From the NCBI GenBank assembly GCA_002737705.1, contig NSIM01000003.1, forward strand, positions 1-64,000: a stretch of DNA of 64,000 nucleotides, read 5' to 3'. The number at the start of each line of letters is the position of its first letter. Positions within the stretch are counted from its first letter, which is position 1. This document shows positions 42,940 through 52,531 of this stretch, piece by piece. The DNA is from Flavobacteriales bacterium (lineage in GTDB: Bacteria; Bacteroidota; Bacteroidia; NS11-12g; UBA955). A model generated the notes under the pieces. It was not told the DNA's origin. It did no database searches and saw nothing but the letters and a program-made list of their open reading frames with translations. Both the position numbers and the translations under genes were made by a program.

Positions 42940-45041
42940 TGGATGTTCAAAGTGAGTGAAACAAAGAAGGACCTACCAGGTGTAATCTGAAGTGCCCCAC
43001 CAGCCGCATGAATTACGCCCATTGATGGCAATCCATTCCCGGGGAAACCGAGACCTCTGTTCGGCGTTGTCATTTGGGTGATACCCAATATATTCTTACA
43101 GCCCAATTGCAATGTCATGGGCTGATTCAACGATATATTGTGAATTTTTTCTGGATTTTTTTTGCCTGTAATTTTTTTGCTTATACTGAAGTCTAACAGG
43201 GTATATGCTTCGGTATTGAATGGGGCGCCACCGTTGGCGTAAAATACTTGGGTTTCCCCCGAAAAACGGGTAAAAATTTGTGCGCTTATTTGGGGTTTTT
43301 CAAACGTATAAGCCAGATTTAGTTTTCCCTGAACAGTGTTAAAATTGATGGTTTGGGTTGTGTCATTTAGCCTGCTTTCATTGGAAATGCAGTCAAAGCC
43401 TGCTTTTACATTGAAGCTGCCTTGGTGGTAGTTAAATTCTGCACCAATTCCTTTGCTATTAAGCTGTCCAATATTGATGTATTTAAACAATCGTGTGGAA
43501 TTGTCTACAAGAGAAAGTTGTATTTGATTCGTGAGTTGATTGTAAAATCCTTTTACGGTTAGACTCACTGCCTGAAAGACCGATATCCCATGGCGGTAGT
43601 CGAAGCTTAGGATAGCATTTTGGGAAATTTCTGGAACCAGTTCCGGATTGCCTTGGACGTTATGATTGATGTCTACAAACAAAAAATTGCGTTCTTTTAA
43701 GGTTGGAGAACGAAAACCTTTTCCGTAAGAACCCCTCATGGTGATGTGTTTACTCAATGTCCATCGCGCTTGAAAAGACGGAATAAGGGGGGCAATTTTA
43801 CAAGCGGGCCCCAGTATTCCAGGAAAGGGGTTAAGGCCAAAAAGGCTGTTATACATAATGCGCAAGCTGGGTCGAATCGATAGTTTCTGGGCTATTTTCC
43901 ATTCTGATTCGACAAAAATTCCGACATCATTCATGGCATTGTCCTTTTTTACCCGTTTGGAACTCAGCGTTTCAGTGTTGGCGTCAAACCCATACAGAAA
44001 TTGTATTTTCTCTGAAGGTTTCCAAGAAACCAAAGCCCGAGAATTATAGGCCAAATTGAGGGTTGTATCTATTTCTCCAATGAGGGATTCAATTTCTTCA
44101 CCCAATACCAAATTGCGACGCTTGAGCACATTGAATCGGTAATACCGATTGATTCCATTTGTCCATTGAACTTTGGCAGTCTTGCCCAGCAAGAAATTAG
44201 AGTGTAAGGCGAGATTGTTTCGCTGTGTGTAAAATCGGTTGTTATACCCATACACCGAAACCAAATTGTATTCGGCATCACTTCGGTCTAACATCATTTC
44301 ATGGAGCATCGAACCGGAAAGTTGGTGCTGACTTTTACCCTTTTTAATCAGAATATCGGCATTGGCAAACACCTTGGTTTTGGGTTTCCAATCGAAGCTA
44401 CGGTTCGACGTATCAAAATCCACTCCTCCAAAATAGTGTCTTCCGATAGAAAATGACAAGGGGATTTGATATGATTTATTGCCAACACTGAGGGGATATT
44501 GGGCATAGGATTCTATATTAAAGTGATTGGTGGCATCGGCGTATGCGACCATGTTTGACTGGGTTTTGGTTTGAAGTTGTTTGGTGATGATATTAATGAC
44601 TCCAGCAATAGCATCTGAACCATATACAACTCCCATTGGGCCTTCAACAATTTCAATGCGCTCAATTTGTCCAACCATAATTTGCCCGAGATCAATATTT
44701 CCATTGAGGCGGCCAATCATCGGGATTCCATCTATGAGAATCTTCACTGCTTGCCCACCCAGTCCTTGCATCGTTATTCCTGTGCCCAATTGGGCATCTT
44801 GTCCAATCAAAATACCCGACTGATTTTGAAGTACCTCAGCGAGGTTTTGTGCGCCCATTCTTCGGATCGTTTTACCAGAAATAACCTGAACGTTGTAAGG
44901 AGACTGGCTCATTTTTTTTACATCTGTATTGCCAGTAATCATCACTGGATCAATGAGGTCAGAATTTGAAATGCTGTCGGATACCTGCCCAACAGAAATC
45001 AAGGGCGCGAGAAAAAACAGTGAGGCAAGTTGGCGAAACAT
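42936..45041 (-). CDS. TonB-dependent outer-membrane receptor (heme-type)
   Basis: The product is 701 residues. A signal peptide (QLASLFFLAPLISVGQ) is followed by a plug domain (about 45-150: VQVISGKTIRRMGAQNLAEVL, GLGGQAVKILIDGIPMIG, IERIEIVEGPMGVVYGSDAIAGVINII, each a known plug motif split here) and a 22-strand barrel ending in an aromatic strand. The TonB box cannot be fixed with certainty. Location between two HmuY-like genes indicates heme or a hemoprotein as substrate. The first gene in the operon starts 24 nt upstream. Confidence 0.92.
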   Translation of the reverse strand: MFRQLASLFFLAPLISVGQVSDSISNSDLIDPVMITGNTDVKKMSQSPYNVQVISGKTIRRMGAQNLAEVLQNQSGILIGQDAQLGTGITMQGLGGQAVKILIDGIPMIGRLNGNIDLGQIMVGQIERIEIVEGPMGVVYGSDAIAGVINIITKQLQTKTQSNMVAYADATNHFNIESYAQYPLSVGNKSYQIPLSFSIGRHYFGGVDFDTSNRSFDWKPKTKVFANADILIKKGKSQHQLSGSMLHEMMLDRSDAEYNLVSVYGYNNRFYTQRNNLALHSNFLLGKTAKVQWTNGINRYYRFNVLKRRNLVLGEEIESLIGEIDTTLNLAYNSRALVSWKPSEKIQFLYGFDANTETLSSKRVKKDNAMNDVGIFVESEWKIAQKLSIRPSLRIMYNSLFGLNPFPGILGPACKIAPLIPSFQARWTLSKHITMRGSYGKGFRSPTLKERNFLFVDINHNVQGNPELVPEISQNAILSFDYRHGISVFQAVSLTVKGFYNQLTNQIQLSLVDNSTRLFKYINIGQLNSKGIGAEFNYHQGSFNVKAGFDCISNESRLNDTTQTINFNTVQGKLNLAYTFEKPQISAQIFTRFSGETQVFYANGGAPFNTEAYTLLDFSISKKITGKKNPEKIHNISLNQPMTLQLGCKNILGITQMTTPNRGLGFPGNGLPSMGVIHAAGGALQITPGRSFFVSLTLNIQ

Positions 45042-45064
45042 CGCGGGCAGGAATCCTAAGAAAT

Positions 45065-46405
45065 TTACTGTTTAATAAAAGGAAGATTAATGTGTTCGGT
45101 AGGGGTTTGAACCAAAATACGGTAAGATCCAGATGCGAGTTGTTCTATGGGAATACGCAAGGTTGAATCATTCAGCGATAAAGCGTTGAGTGAAGAAATC
45201 ACACGCCCGTCTAAACCCAATAATTTGATGCTGGCCGATTGGGATTCTGTTGAAATCCACAACAGCAATTCTTTTTCTGCTGGATTGGGAAATACTGTCG
45301 CACGCAACTTATTTGTTTTACTTACAGCACTTACGCGTCCCTTTAGTTCTTGGCGATTAAAGTATGAATCTCCTTTTCCAGATCCCGAAAAACCCGAAAA
45401 ACCAATCATCCAATAGGCTGTGTCGATGACTTTACCTTGGTTTCGAACGCTTTCAACGATATACGTCCAAGTGCGTTCAATTTTCCACGTCATGGTTGCA
45501 TTGTCGTAACTTTTCCAATTAGAGCCAATTTTTGTAAGGTCTTTGCTAAGCTCATTTTGGTTGCCTTGTGTTTTGATCTCATCCAATACCTTGGCTGGAG
45601 TTTGATTGATTTCACTCCACGTATAATTGGCGATTTTTGAAATTCTGGTTCCACGTTTGCTTTCAACACCCATGGTTGGGTAAAATACTGGACTTCCGCC
45701 ACCAGGGGGAACTGTCAGGGCGAGGTATCGGGTAAACAATATGTCGTAATTGTCGCGCAGGGGTTCAACCTGGACTTTTCCCTTGGTGAAACTATAATAT
45801 TTATAACTGTTACCCGTAAAATCTGATTGCAAAAGGGTGTCAGTCCTGTTTATTGTTCCATCTAAACTTCCCAATTTAAAGATGAAATCTCCGGAGATCA
45901 GTTGCGCAATTGGCATAAATTTAAGAAATGATATCCCTGTATTTGGGATGCTTATTACCAATAGATATAAGGAATCTCCAGTGATAATTTTGGTTGTGGG
46001 ATCATAAACTCCCCAACTAAAATCCCACATATTTTTTTTGTTAACAGATTGATTTAAGGCACCCAATTCGTGAACGTGGGTATTGTTATAGTATTTTTTC
46101 CAGTTAGGCCATCCGCTCGTGTCCATAGAAGAATAAGCCGAATTATCCCCTTTTGGGTAAGCGTAAACTTCGATTCCATTCATGTGATTGATTCGGATAC
46201 AATTGTCGCGTGAAACAGTTGTGTGTGCCATATCCCAAGCGTTTATAGGGGCGGGTGTTTTTTCTCCAGTACGAAGGTTAAAATACAGGGCACTGGAATA
46301 CCCTTGTCTCATGGTTGCCGTATCAGCAATTATGGTTTGTGACTTACACAGTGAGGGTAATGAAAGGAAGAAGAAAAGGACTGTTTGGAATAGAATTTTT
46401 TTCAT
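45065..46405 (-). CDS. HmuY-like protein with T9SS sorting domain
   Basis: The product is 446 residues with a signal peptide (FQTVLFFFLSLPSLCKSQ) and no lipobox. The middle carries the HmuY pattern seen in its lipoprotein neighbour: WDMAHTTVSRDNCIRIN, YDILFTRYLALTVPPGGG, RGTRISKIANYTWSE, IGSNWKSYDNATMTWKIE and a final WMIGFSGF strand. The last ~85 residues are a type A sorting domain (LRATVFPNPAEKELLLWI ... LASGSYRILVQTP). So this protein should be secreted by T9SS rather than lipid-anchored. It is first in the heme operon. Heme binding is inferred from fold and neighbours. Confidence 0.8.
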   Translation of the reverse strand: MKKILFQTVLFFFLSLPSLCKSQTIIADTATMRQGYSSALYFNLRTGEKTPAPINAWDMAHTTVSRDNCIRINHMNGIEVYAYPKGDNSAYSSMDTSGWPNWKKYYNNTHVHELGALNQSVNKKNMWDFSWGVYDPTTKIITGDSLYLLVISIPNTGISFLKFMPIAQLISGDFIFKLGSLDGTINRTDTLLQSDFTGNSYKYYSFTKGKVQVEPLRDNYDILFTRYLALTVPPGGGSPVFYPTMGVESKRGTRISKIANYTWSEINQTPAKVLDEIKTQGNQNELSKDLTKIGSNWKSYDNATMTWKIERTWTYIVESVRNQGKVIDTAYWMIGFSGFSGSGKGDSYFNRQELKGRVSAVSKTNKLRATVFPNPAEKELLLWISTESQSASIKLLGLDGRVISSLNALSLNDSTLRIPIEQLASGSYRILVQTPTEHINLPFIKQ

Positions 46406-46423
46406 TGTATGTTTTGTACCTAC

Positions 46424-46439
46424 AAAGGTATAAATACCA
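46424..46439 (-). promoter_or_regulatory. Promoter and possible operator of the heme locus
   Basis: On the minus strand TACCTTTG (46424-46431) is a -7 element 18 nt before the first heme-locus gene. The inverted repeat GGTAT-AA-ATACC (46428-46439) overlaps it. A repressor binding there would block the promoter. This is inference from position. Confidence 0.45.
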
Positions 46440-46550
46440 TAAAATTGTCAGGCGAAACACAATGTCAGAATTCCGTCATATCTTTTGATTGTGCATCCAT
46501 TTATTTCTTTTTTCACACAAACTAAAGTTTTTCTAATCCATAAAGCTTGG

Positions 46551-46558
46551 TAACTTTG
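46551..46558 (+). promoter_or_regulatory. -7 promoter element (TAACTTTG) for the hscA-like gene
   Basis: This is an exact TAnnTTTG match 22 nt before ATG 46581. The -33 element is not clear. Confidence 0.45.
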
Positions 46559-46580
46559 TAGTGATTTTTTGGATGCTACA

Positions 46581-48494
46581 ATGGCTAAAATCAAAATTGA
46601 TATTAACAGTGGTAAAGTTGTAAAGCCCAACATAGTGGTTGGGATAGATTTGGGCACAACCAATAGCTTGGTGGCATGGATAAATCCCCAAACGAATAAG
46701 GCCGAAGTAATTGTCGATGAATGGGGGGCGCTTCTTCCTTCAGTAATTTTGCTAAAGCCTAATTCTGAACCCATTGTTGGGGTTTTGGCTAAGGAAACTC
46801 TGCTCGAAGCACCCGAACGCACAATTTTTAGCGTGAAGCGTTTGTTGGGAATAAGTCAACATGAGATAGCATCAGTTCAACAATTTTTGGGATACCATAT
46901 TGTAGAAGATGAAACTGATTCGATGTTGCGAATTCAGGTAGATGAAAATTTTTACAATGCAGTTGAACTCAGTGCGATGATTTTGCGTGCCTTAAAGCAT
47001 AAAGCAGAAAAGGTTTTGGGGGTACAGGTATTTCAAGCGGTTATATCGGTTCCGGCGTATTTTAATGACAGTCAAAGACAAGCCACCCGAGATGCTGGAA
47101 AATTGGCAGGGCTAAATGTTTTGCGTATCATCAATGAACCTACTGCGGCAAGCCTGAGCTATGGCTTGGGATTGAATCGGACGGTTTCGCAAACCATTTT
47201 GGTATATGATTTGGGCGGTGGAACCTTTGATATATCAATTTTGCAGATTGAAGATGGCGTATTTGAAGTATTGGCAACCCAGGGTGATACCCGTCTTGGT
47301 GGAGATGATATCGATCATTCTATAATGGCTTTTTGGCAGGGGAAATATCCCGCTTTGGTAAATTGTGCCAATCCAAGAGATATTCAAGCCCTCAGATTGT
47401 TGGCCGAGACCGCCAAAATTTTCTTGTCAAACAATACAGACCTCATATTTACAGAATGGTTTGAATTTTCCAATAATAGTGCTGCTCAATCAGAGGATAT
47501 TGAACCTGTAAAGATCGAAAAGGTCGCGCTTTCACTCGATTATGGTGGTTTGGTGACTGCCGCCAAAGCACTTGTTTTAAAAACCCAAGCCTGTATTGTA
47601 GCAGCCTTGCGTGACGCATCTCTGAAGCCTTCCGACATTCAAGCCCTTGTTTTGGTGGGTGGCAGTACCCGGTATCCCGAAATACCCCGGGTATTGTCTG
47701 CACAATTCCCCCATTTGATAATCAATAATTTTCTCAATCCAGATGAGGTTGTGGCTTTGGGTGCTGCCATCGAAGCCGATGTTTTGGCAGGGAACCGAGA
47801 AGACATTCTTTTACTCGATATAACGCCTTTGGGATTGGGTATTGAAACTGCAGGGGGTCTCATGGATTTGCTTATTCCCCGCAATACAAAATTACCTTGT
47901 CGGGTGCGTCGTGAATATTCTACTTCGGTAGATGGCCAAATCAATCTCCAAATTGCAGTTTTTCAAGGAGAACGTGGAATGGTTAAAGAAAATCGAAAAT
48001 TGGGGGAATTTATATTAAAAGGCATACCTGCAATGCCTGCGGGATTTCCCAAGATTGAAGTCATTTTCGCTTTAAACGCCGATGGTCTACTTACGGTTTA
48101 TGCATCAGAACTTCGCAGTGGAGTATCCCAAAACATCGAAATAAAACCCCAATACGGACTCAGTGATGAAGAATTAGAAAGGATGTTGTTGGATGGTTTT
48201 GAACACGCCCAATCCGATTTGCAAGCCCGTGGATTGCAAGAAACAATCAATGAAGCGCAACAATTGATTTATAGCGTAAGCCGATTTATTGCAAAAAACA
48301 CGGGGATGCTTAGCGCAACACAACTTGCGGATACCATGCAACGAATTGATTCTTTAAAACGTTTATTAAACATTGGATCAAATAAAGACGCACTGTTGCA
48401 AGGAATAACTGCATTGAATGATTTTACCCGACCTTTTGCAGAAAACCTAATGAACATTGCAGTTGCGTCAGCCCTCAAAGGAAAAGAAATATAA
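46581..48494 (+). CDS. hscA: HscA-like Hsp70 chaperone for Fe-S cluster assembly
   Basis: The product is 637 residues. The Hsp70 ATPase signatures are intact: [58 protein letters not shown] and [12 protein letters not shown]. The substrate domain has [18 protein letters not shown] and, distinctively, [16 protein letters not shown], closer to HscA (VKPSYGLTD) than to DnaK, and it lacks a DnaK-like acidic tail. The expected role is to help transfer clusters from the scaffold with the J-protein HscB, which is not adjacent. ATG 46581 is chosen over an upstream TTG. It is followed 2 nt later by a barrel-protein gene. Confidence 0.85.
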   Translation: MAKIKIDINSGKVVKPNIVVGIDLGTTNSLVAWINPQTNKAEVIVDEWGALLPSVILLKPNSEPIVGVLAKETLLEAPERTIFSVKRLLGISQHEIASVQQFLGYHIVEDETDSMLRIQVDENFYNAVELSAMILRALKHKAEKVLGVQVFQAVISVPAYFNDSQRQATRDAGKLAGLNVLRIINEPTAASLSYGLGLNRTVSQTILVYDLGGGTFDISILQIEDGVFEVLATQGDTRLGGDDIDHSIMAFWQGKYPALVNCANPRDIQALRLLAETAKIFLSNNTDLIFTEWFEFSNNSAAQSEDIEPVKIEKVALSLDYGGLVTAAKALVLKTQACIVAALRDASLKPSDIQALVLVGGSTRYPEIPRVLSAQFPHLIINNFLNPDEVVALGAAIEADVLAGNREDILLLDITPLGLGIETAGGLMDLLIPRNTKLPCRVRREYSTSVDGQINLQIAVFQGERGMVKENRKLGEFILKGIPAMPAGFPKIEVIFALNADGLLTVYASELRSGVSQNIEIKPQYGLSDEELERMLLDGFEHAQSDLQARGLQETINEAQQLIYSVSRFIAKNTGMLSATQLADTMQRIDSLKRLLNIGSNKDALLQGITALNDFTRPFAENLMNIAVASALKGKEI

Positions 48495-48496
48495 GC

Positions 48497-49216
48497 ATGA
48501 GCAACTCCAGACAGTATTGGGTATTATTTTGTTTTTTTGGGTCTTTAAATGCCTTTGCCCAACTTGTGTCTGATGAAGTATACGAAGATCGTCAAAACTT
48601 TGGCATTAAAATGGGCTGCGGAATGCATTCAATCTATGGTGGAAAACTACAAAATCCCAAGCCAATGATCGGATACGTTGCCGGATTTTATTGGCATGGA
48701 AATGCTGAAAAAAAAAGCAAATACAGCTGGCAGATAGGTATTGATATGCGCCTTCGTGGAAGCAATTTTGCCAATGCCAAAAAAGGGGATACATCCATTA
48801 ATAAAGCCTATACAAAATTGGGGATAAGCTCTGTTGATATCCCGTTAATGGTCAATTATCGGCTTTCTAAACAGCAAGAAAAAAATCAAAAATGTCTCCA
48901 ATTGGGTGTTCAATTGGCATATATTTTTAATTCGGTTGTCTATGTCGGCCCTCAAAAAATCCCCTATCAACAAGAGGAATACCTTCGTAAATGGGATAAA
49001 TTGTCCTTAAAGCCAATCGAAATTCAAGGTTTGCTGGGATATCAATACAGGGGGCCAGTAATGGGGTATCAGATTTCTGTCAAATACGGTTTGAATAGTC
49101 TCAATAATAATTTTATACTCAAGGGGGTCTCCCCAACAACAGATCCTCAATTAGAGCCAAAGGGTAGGTCACAGAAAATTGGAACTTGCAGCCTGGAATT
49201 TGCCCTCATTTTCTAA
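48497..49216 (+). CDS. Outer-membrane beta-barrel (porin-like) protein
   Basis: The product is 239 residues with a signal peptide (YWVLFCFFGSLNAFAQ). The mature part is a run of short amphipathic strands (FGIKMGCGMHSIYGG, YSWQIGIDMRLRGSNF, VDIPLMVNYRLS, LQLGVQLAYIFNS, MGYQISVKYGLNSL), the pattern of the PorT/outer-membrane protein beta-barrel families in Bacteroidota. It ends in CSLEFALIF, a plausible last barrel strand. Function unknown. It lies 2 nt after hscA, so it is likely co-transcribed, which may be coincidence of layout. Confidence 0.75.
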   Translation: MSNSRQYWVLFCFFGSLNAFAQLVSDEVYEDRQNFGIKMGCGMHSIYGGKLQNPKPMIGYVAGFYWHGNAEKKSKYSWQIGIDMRLRGSNFANAKKGDTSINKAYTKLGISSVDIPLMVNYRLSKQQEKNQKCLQLGVQLAYIFNSVVYVGPQKIPYQQEEYLRKWDKLSLKPIEIQGLLGYQYRGPVMGYQISVKYGLNSLNNNFILKGVSPTTDPQLEPKGRSQKIGTCSLEFALIF

Positions 49217-49231
49217 GTGTAGACGTTTCCG

Positions 49232-49239
49232 TACCTTTG
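49232..49239 (+). promoter_or_regulatory. -7 promoter element (TACCTTTG) for mtaB
   Basis: This is an exact TAnnTTTG match with a 7-nt gap to the mtaB ATG, predicting a leaderless mRNA. Confidence 0.55.
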
Positions 49240-49246
49240 TATCCCT

Positions 49247-50554
49247 ATGTCATCCGTTGCCTTTTATACCCTTGGTTGCAAACTCAATTATGCCGAAAGT
49301 AGCATTATTGGTCAGCAATTGACAAAAGCGGGATTCGACAAATGTGAATTTCAGGATGGAGCAGATGTGTACGTTATCAATACTTGTAGTGTAACAGATC
49401 ATGCCGATCGCAAATGCAAGAAAGTGGTTCGAGAGGCATTAAAACACAATCCCAACGCATATATTGTAGTGATTGGATGTTATGCCCAGTTAAAGCCGAA
49501 AGAAATTGCCCAGATTCCGGGAGTAGATAGGGTTTTGGGCGCTGCAGAAAAATTTCAATTGGTAGACCATTTACAAACCTTGGTGAAAGAGCCCAAGACA
49601 ATTGTCTTCAGTGCCCCGATTAAAGAGGTAAATACATTTGTACCGGGCTTTAGTGTGGGCGATCGGACGCGCATATTTTTGAAGGTACAAGATGGGTGTG
49701 ATTATTTTTGTAGTTTTTGTACAATCCCATTGGCACGTGGAAAAAGTCGTAGTGCGACTATTTCTGAAACCCTAACCCTTGTGAGAGAGGCGGCCCAAAG
49801 TGGAGCCAAAGAAGTAGTTCTTACGGGGGTTAATCTCGGTGATTTTGGAATAAATCAGGGTCAAACCTTTCTTGACCTGATTCAAGAAATTGATACCATT
49901 GATGGCATTGAGCGTTTTCGCATTAGCAGTATTGAACCCAATCTACTGAACAATGAAATCATAGAATTTGTATCCAAAAGTAAGCGGTTTGTTCCCCATT
50001 TTCATATACCGCTTCAAAGTGGTAGCGATGAAATTCTTCTTGGAATGCGTCGAAGATACACCCGTGATTTGTATGCAGAACGCATAAAAACAATCAAACG
50101 ATTGATGCCCCATTGTGGAATTGGTGTCGATGTCATTGTTGGGTTTCCAGGAGAATCCCATGAACATTTTATTGAAACCTATCAATTCTTAACAGAATTG
50201 GATGTTTCTTATTTACATGTTTTCCCCTACAGCGAACGCCCCAATACAACAGCCAAAAAAATGCCGGGGGTAGTGCCTGTAAAAGTGCGCGTTGAGCGCG
50301 GCGCAATGTTGAGAGTATTGAGTGAAAAAAAGCGCATGGCTTTTTACCGAAGCCATCTGGGAAAAAAACGAACCGTATTATTCGAAGAAGGATCAAGCCG
50401 TGGAATGATGTTTGGATTTACGGATAATTATATCAAAGTGGCTACAGACTACGATCCCTTATTGGTCAATTCCTTGGCTGGGGTTTGCTTGGAATCTGTC
50501 AGCCCTGAGGGTTGGGTAATGGGTATATTTGATTACGCCGAAGTTCATCATTAA
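49247..50554 (+). CDS. mtaB: tRNA t6A37 methylthiotransferase MtaB
   Basis: MtaB is a radical-SAM enzyme that converts t6A at position 37 of certain tRNAs to ms2t6A. The N-terminal domain shows FYTLGCKLNYAES (Cys11) and further cluster Cys in NTCSVTDHAD and VIGCYAQ. The radical-SAM CxxxCxxC is at Cys151, Cys155 and Cys158 (DGCDYFCSFC). IPLQSGSDEILLGMRRRYT is the conserved methylthiotransferase segment. The TLGCKLN variant and length (435) mark MtaB rather than MiaB or RimO. The C-terminal TRAM domain seems short. lgt follows after 9 nt. Confidence 0.93.
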   Translation: MSSVAFYTLGCKLNYAESSIIGQQLTKAGFDKCEFQDGADVYVINTCSVTDHADRKCKKVVREALKHNPNAYIVVIGCYAQLKPKEIAQIPGVDRVLGAAEKFQLVDHLQTLVKEPKTIVFSAPIKEVNTFVPGFSVGDRTRIFLKVQDGCDYFCSFCTIPLARGKSRSATISETLTLVREAAQSGAKEVVLTGVNLGDFGINQGQTFLDLIQEIDTIDGIERFRISSIEPNLLNNEIIEFVSKSKRFVPHFHIPLQSGSDEILLGMRRRYTRDLYAERIKTIKRLMPHCGIGVDVIVGFPGESHEHFIETYQFLTELDVSYLHVFPYSERPNTTAKKMPGVVPVKVRVERGAMLRVLSEKKRMAFYRSHLGKKRTVLFEEGSSRGMMFGFTDNYIKVATDYDPLLVNSLAGVCLESVSPEGWVMGIFDYAEVHH

Positions 50555-50563
50555 CTTGCGGGG

Positions 50564-51754
50564 GTGTTTCCAACTCTTTTTCATTTTATTTTAGACCTCA
50601 CAGGCATTTCTTTGCCTTTTCTCAAAGTAGTCAATACGTTTGGTTTTTTTGTTGCTCTTTCCATTGGCGCAGCCTATTGGTCGATGGCATCGGAATTTGA
50701 TCGCAAAACATTCTTGGGGCATTTCCCAAAAGTGAAAGTGAAACAAGTAACAGGCCTCCGGATTCCACCAAGCGAATACATCATGAATGGATGTATGTCA
50801 TTTATTTTTGGGTATAAAATTTTGTATTTAATGGTAAACTCTGGTGACGGATTTTCGCCGCAAGATCATGTTTTCTCTTTGGAGGGTAGTTTTGGCTTCG
50901 GGGTTTTGCTCTTGGCTTTATCTCTTGGAAGAACTTTTTACAGTGATACAAAGCAACGCAAGGAAATTCCTTCTGAATCAATCAAAGAATTAACGGCCTC
51001 TGCCCATATGGGAAATATCACTACAATTGCACTTCTATCCGGATTTTTGGGAGCCAAGGTATTTCATCTATTAGAAAATCCTGAACAGATTGACCCCAAA
51101 ACTTTTTTTCAGGACTTATTTACCAGTGGGGGTTGGACTTTTTTTGGAGGACTAATTTGTGGTGCCATAGGCGTAATTTGGTATACTACAAAAAAGGGGT
51201 TGAATTGGCGCCATGTTATTGATTCCAGTGGTCCTGCCATGATGTTGGCTTATGGATTGGGCCGATTTGGCTGCCATTTTTCGGGTGATGGAGATTGGGG
51301 GATCGCCAATTTGAAAGCCAATCCTGGATTGCCTGATTGGGCCTGGGCTTACAAATATCCACACAATGTTTTGGGAAAAGACTATGCTGCCAATGGTATG
51401 GAACAAATTCCGGGCGCGGCAGGAGAATATTCTTACCAACTTGTGACTGCAGTGTATCCAACCCCTTTGTATGAAGCGTTGATGGGGCTTACTTTGTTTG
51501 CATTGTTGTGGTTTTTCTTTCGTAAAAGAAACCTTGTACCTGGCCAATTTTTTGCTATTTATATGGTCTTGGCAGGAATCGAGAGATTCTTAATCGAATC
51601 CATTCGTGAGCATGGAGAAAGTCTTTACAGGTTCTCCGGAATCGAATTTTCTCAAGCCCAATTGATTTCGTTATTATTGATTGTATTGGGTGTATTGGGC
51701 TTTGTGTATTGGAGAGTGTATCCGACATTACAGACTCCACAAAAAGATGTATAA
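50564..51754 (+). CDS. lgt: Prolipoprotein diacylglyceryl transferase
   Basis: Lgt attaches diacylglycerol to the lipobox Cys of prelipoproteins in the inner membrane. The product is 396 residues, longer than the ~290 of E. coli Lgt, with about seven to eight membrane helices. The Bacteroidota signature is visible as YGLGRFGCHFSGDGDWG, matching the GRxGNFxNGE box of other Lgt proteins, plus YPTPLYEALMGL and GIERFLIESIREH near the end. The start is GTG 50564, which gives the usual MFPTLFHFI N-terminus. The window contains several predicted lipoproteins that it would modify. It is likely co-transcribed with mtaB. Confidence 0.92.
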   Translation: MFPTLFHFILDLTGISLPFLKVVNTFGFFVALSIGAAYWSMASEFDRKTFLGHFPKVKVKQVTGLRIPPSEYIMNGCMSFIFGYKILYLMVNSGDGFSPQDHVFSLEGSFGFGVLLLALSLGRTFYSDTKQRKEIPSESIKELTASAHMGNITTIALLSGFLGAKVFHLLENPEQIDPKTFFQDLFTSGGWTFFGGLICGAIGVIWYTTKKGLNWRHVIDSSGPAMMLAYGLGRFGCHFSGDGDWGIANLKANPGLPDWAWAYKYPHNVLGKDYAANGMEQIPGAAGEYSYQLVTAVYPTPLYEALMGLTLFALLWFFFRKRNLVPGQFFAIYMVLAGIERFLIESIREHGESLYRFSGIEFSQAQLISLLLIVLGVLGFVYWRVYPTLQTPQKDV

Positions 51755-51787
51755 GCCATGCTATTGAAATGAAATAAGGGTAAAATC

Positions 51788-52507
51788 ATGAAAAATTTCT
51801 TTCTCATACACAAGCCGTCTGTTTTAGATGGTCGTCTATTATTCTGGGATTATTGCAATCGGCCCTTGAGACCACAGTCCAAATCATTGCCAGCTCATTT
51901 TGGATTCAAAAGTCGCCTCGGGAGTGCTGTGAAGATTTGTTCATTGCGGCTGTATTGCTTTTATTTTTTCTTGATATTGGGAAAATCAATACCCCCATTG
52001 CATGCCCAAATCAACCCATCAGACAAACAGAGGGTTGATACAATAATGGTAGAAGATTTTGATCGAATGGATCCTGTATATCTCTCTGGTAGTATGGATG
52101 AATCAAAGAAAAAAGAATATCAGATTTTGAAGCGTAGGGTAATAAAAACGATGCCTTTTGCTAAAATGGCGGCCATGAAGATGAAGGCAATGGAAGACAA
52201 ATTGCAAACCATTGAGGGCAAACGCGAACGCAAGAAATACACCAAACAATGTGAGGAAAGTATAAAGAAAATGTACCTTGAACAATTGAAAAATCTAACC
52301 ATTGGAGAGGGGCAGGTTCTGATGAAATTATTGCACAGAGAAACCGGAAAAACTTCTTGGGAGATTATGAAAAACTACCGGGGAGGATTCGAAACCCTCG
52401 GTTGGCAAGCCCTAGGCGCTTTTTACGGACAAAATATGAAGGTGGAATATGACCCTGTTCTGGATTATCAAATGGACCATATAATCAAACAAGGACATCT
52501 TGAGTGA
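51788..52507 (+). CDS. DUF4294-family exported protein
   Basis: The C-terminal ~140 residues match the DUF4294 family of Bacteroidota: KEYQILKRRVIKTMPFAK, a charged helical region, then TIGEGQVLMKLLHRETGKTS and WQALGAFYGQNMKVEYDP. A hydrophobic segment ending in LHAQ (residues about 57-74) would serve as a signal peptide. A GTG at 51929 would start just before it and give a shorter, more ordinary protein; the longer ATG form adds a 47-residue lead with no signal character. Function unknown; predicted periplasmic or envelope-associated. Confidence 0.75.
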   Translation: MKNFFLIHKPSVLDGRLLFWDYCNRPLRPQSKSLPAHFGFKSRLGSAVKICSLRLYCFYFFLILGKSIPPLHAQINPSDKQRVDTIMVEDFDRMDPVYLSGSMDESKKKEYQILKRRVIKTMPFAKMAAMKMKAMEDKLQTIEGKRERKKYTKQCEESIKKMYLEQLKNLTIGEGQVLMKLLHRETGKTSWEIMKNYRGGFETLGWQALGAFYGQNMKVEYDPVLDYQMDHIIKQGHLE

Positions 52508-52531
52508 GTTTGCCTTCCACGAACACCCTGG

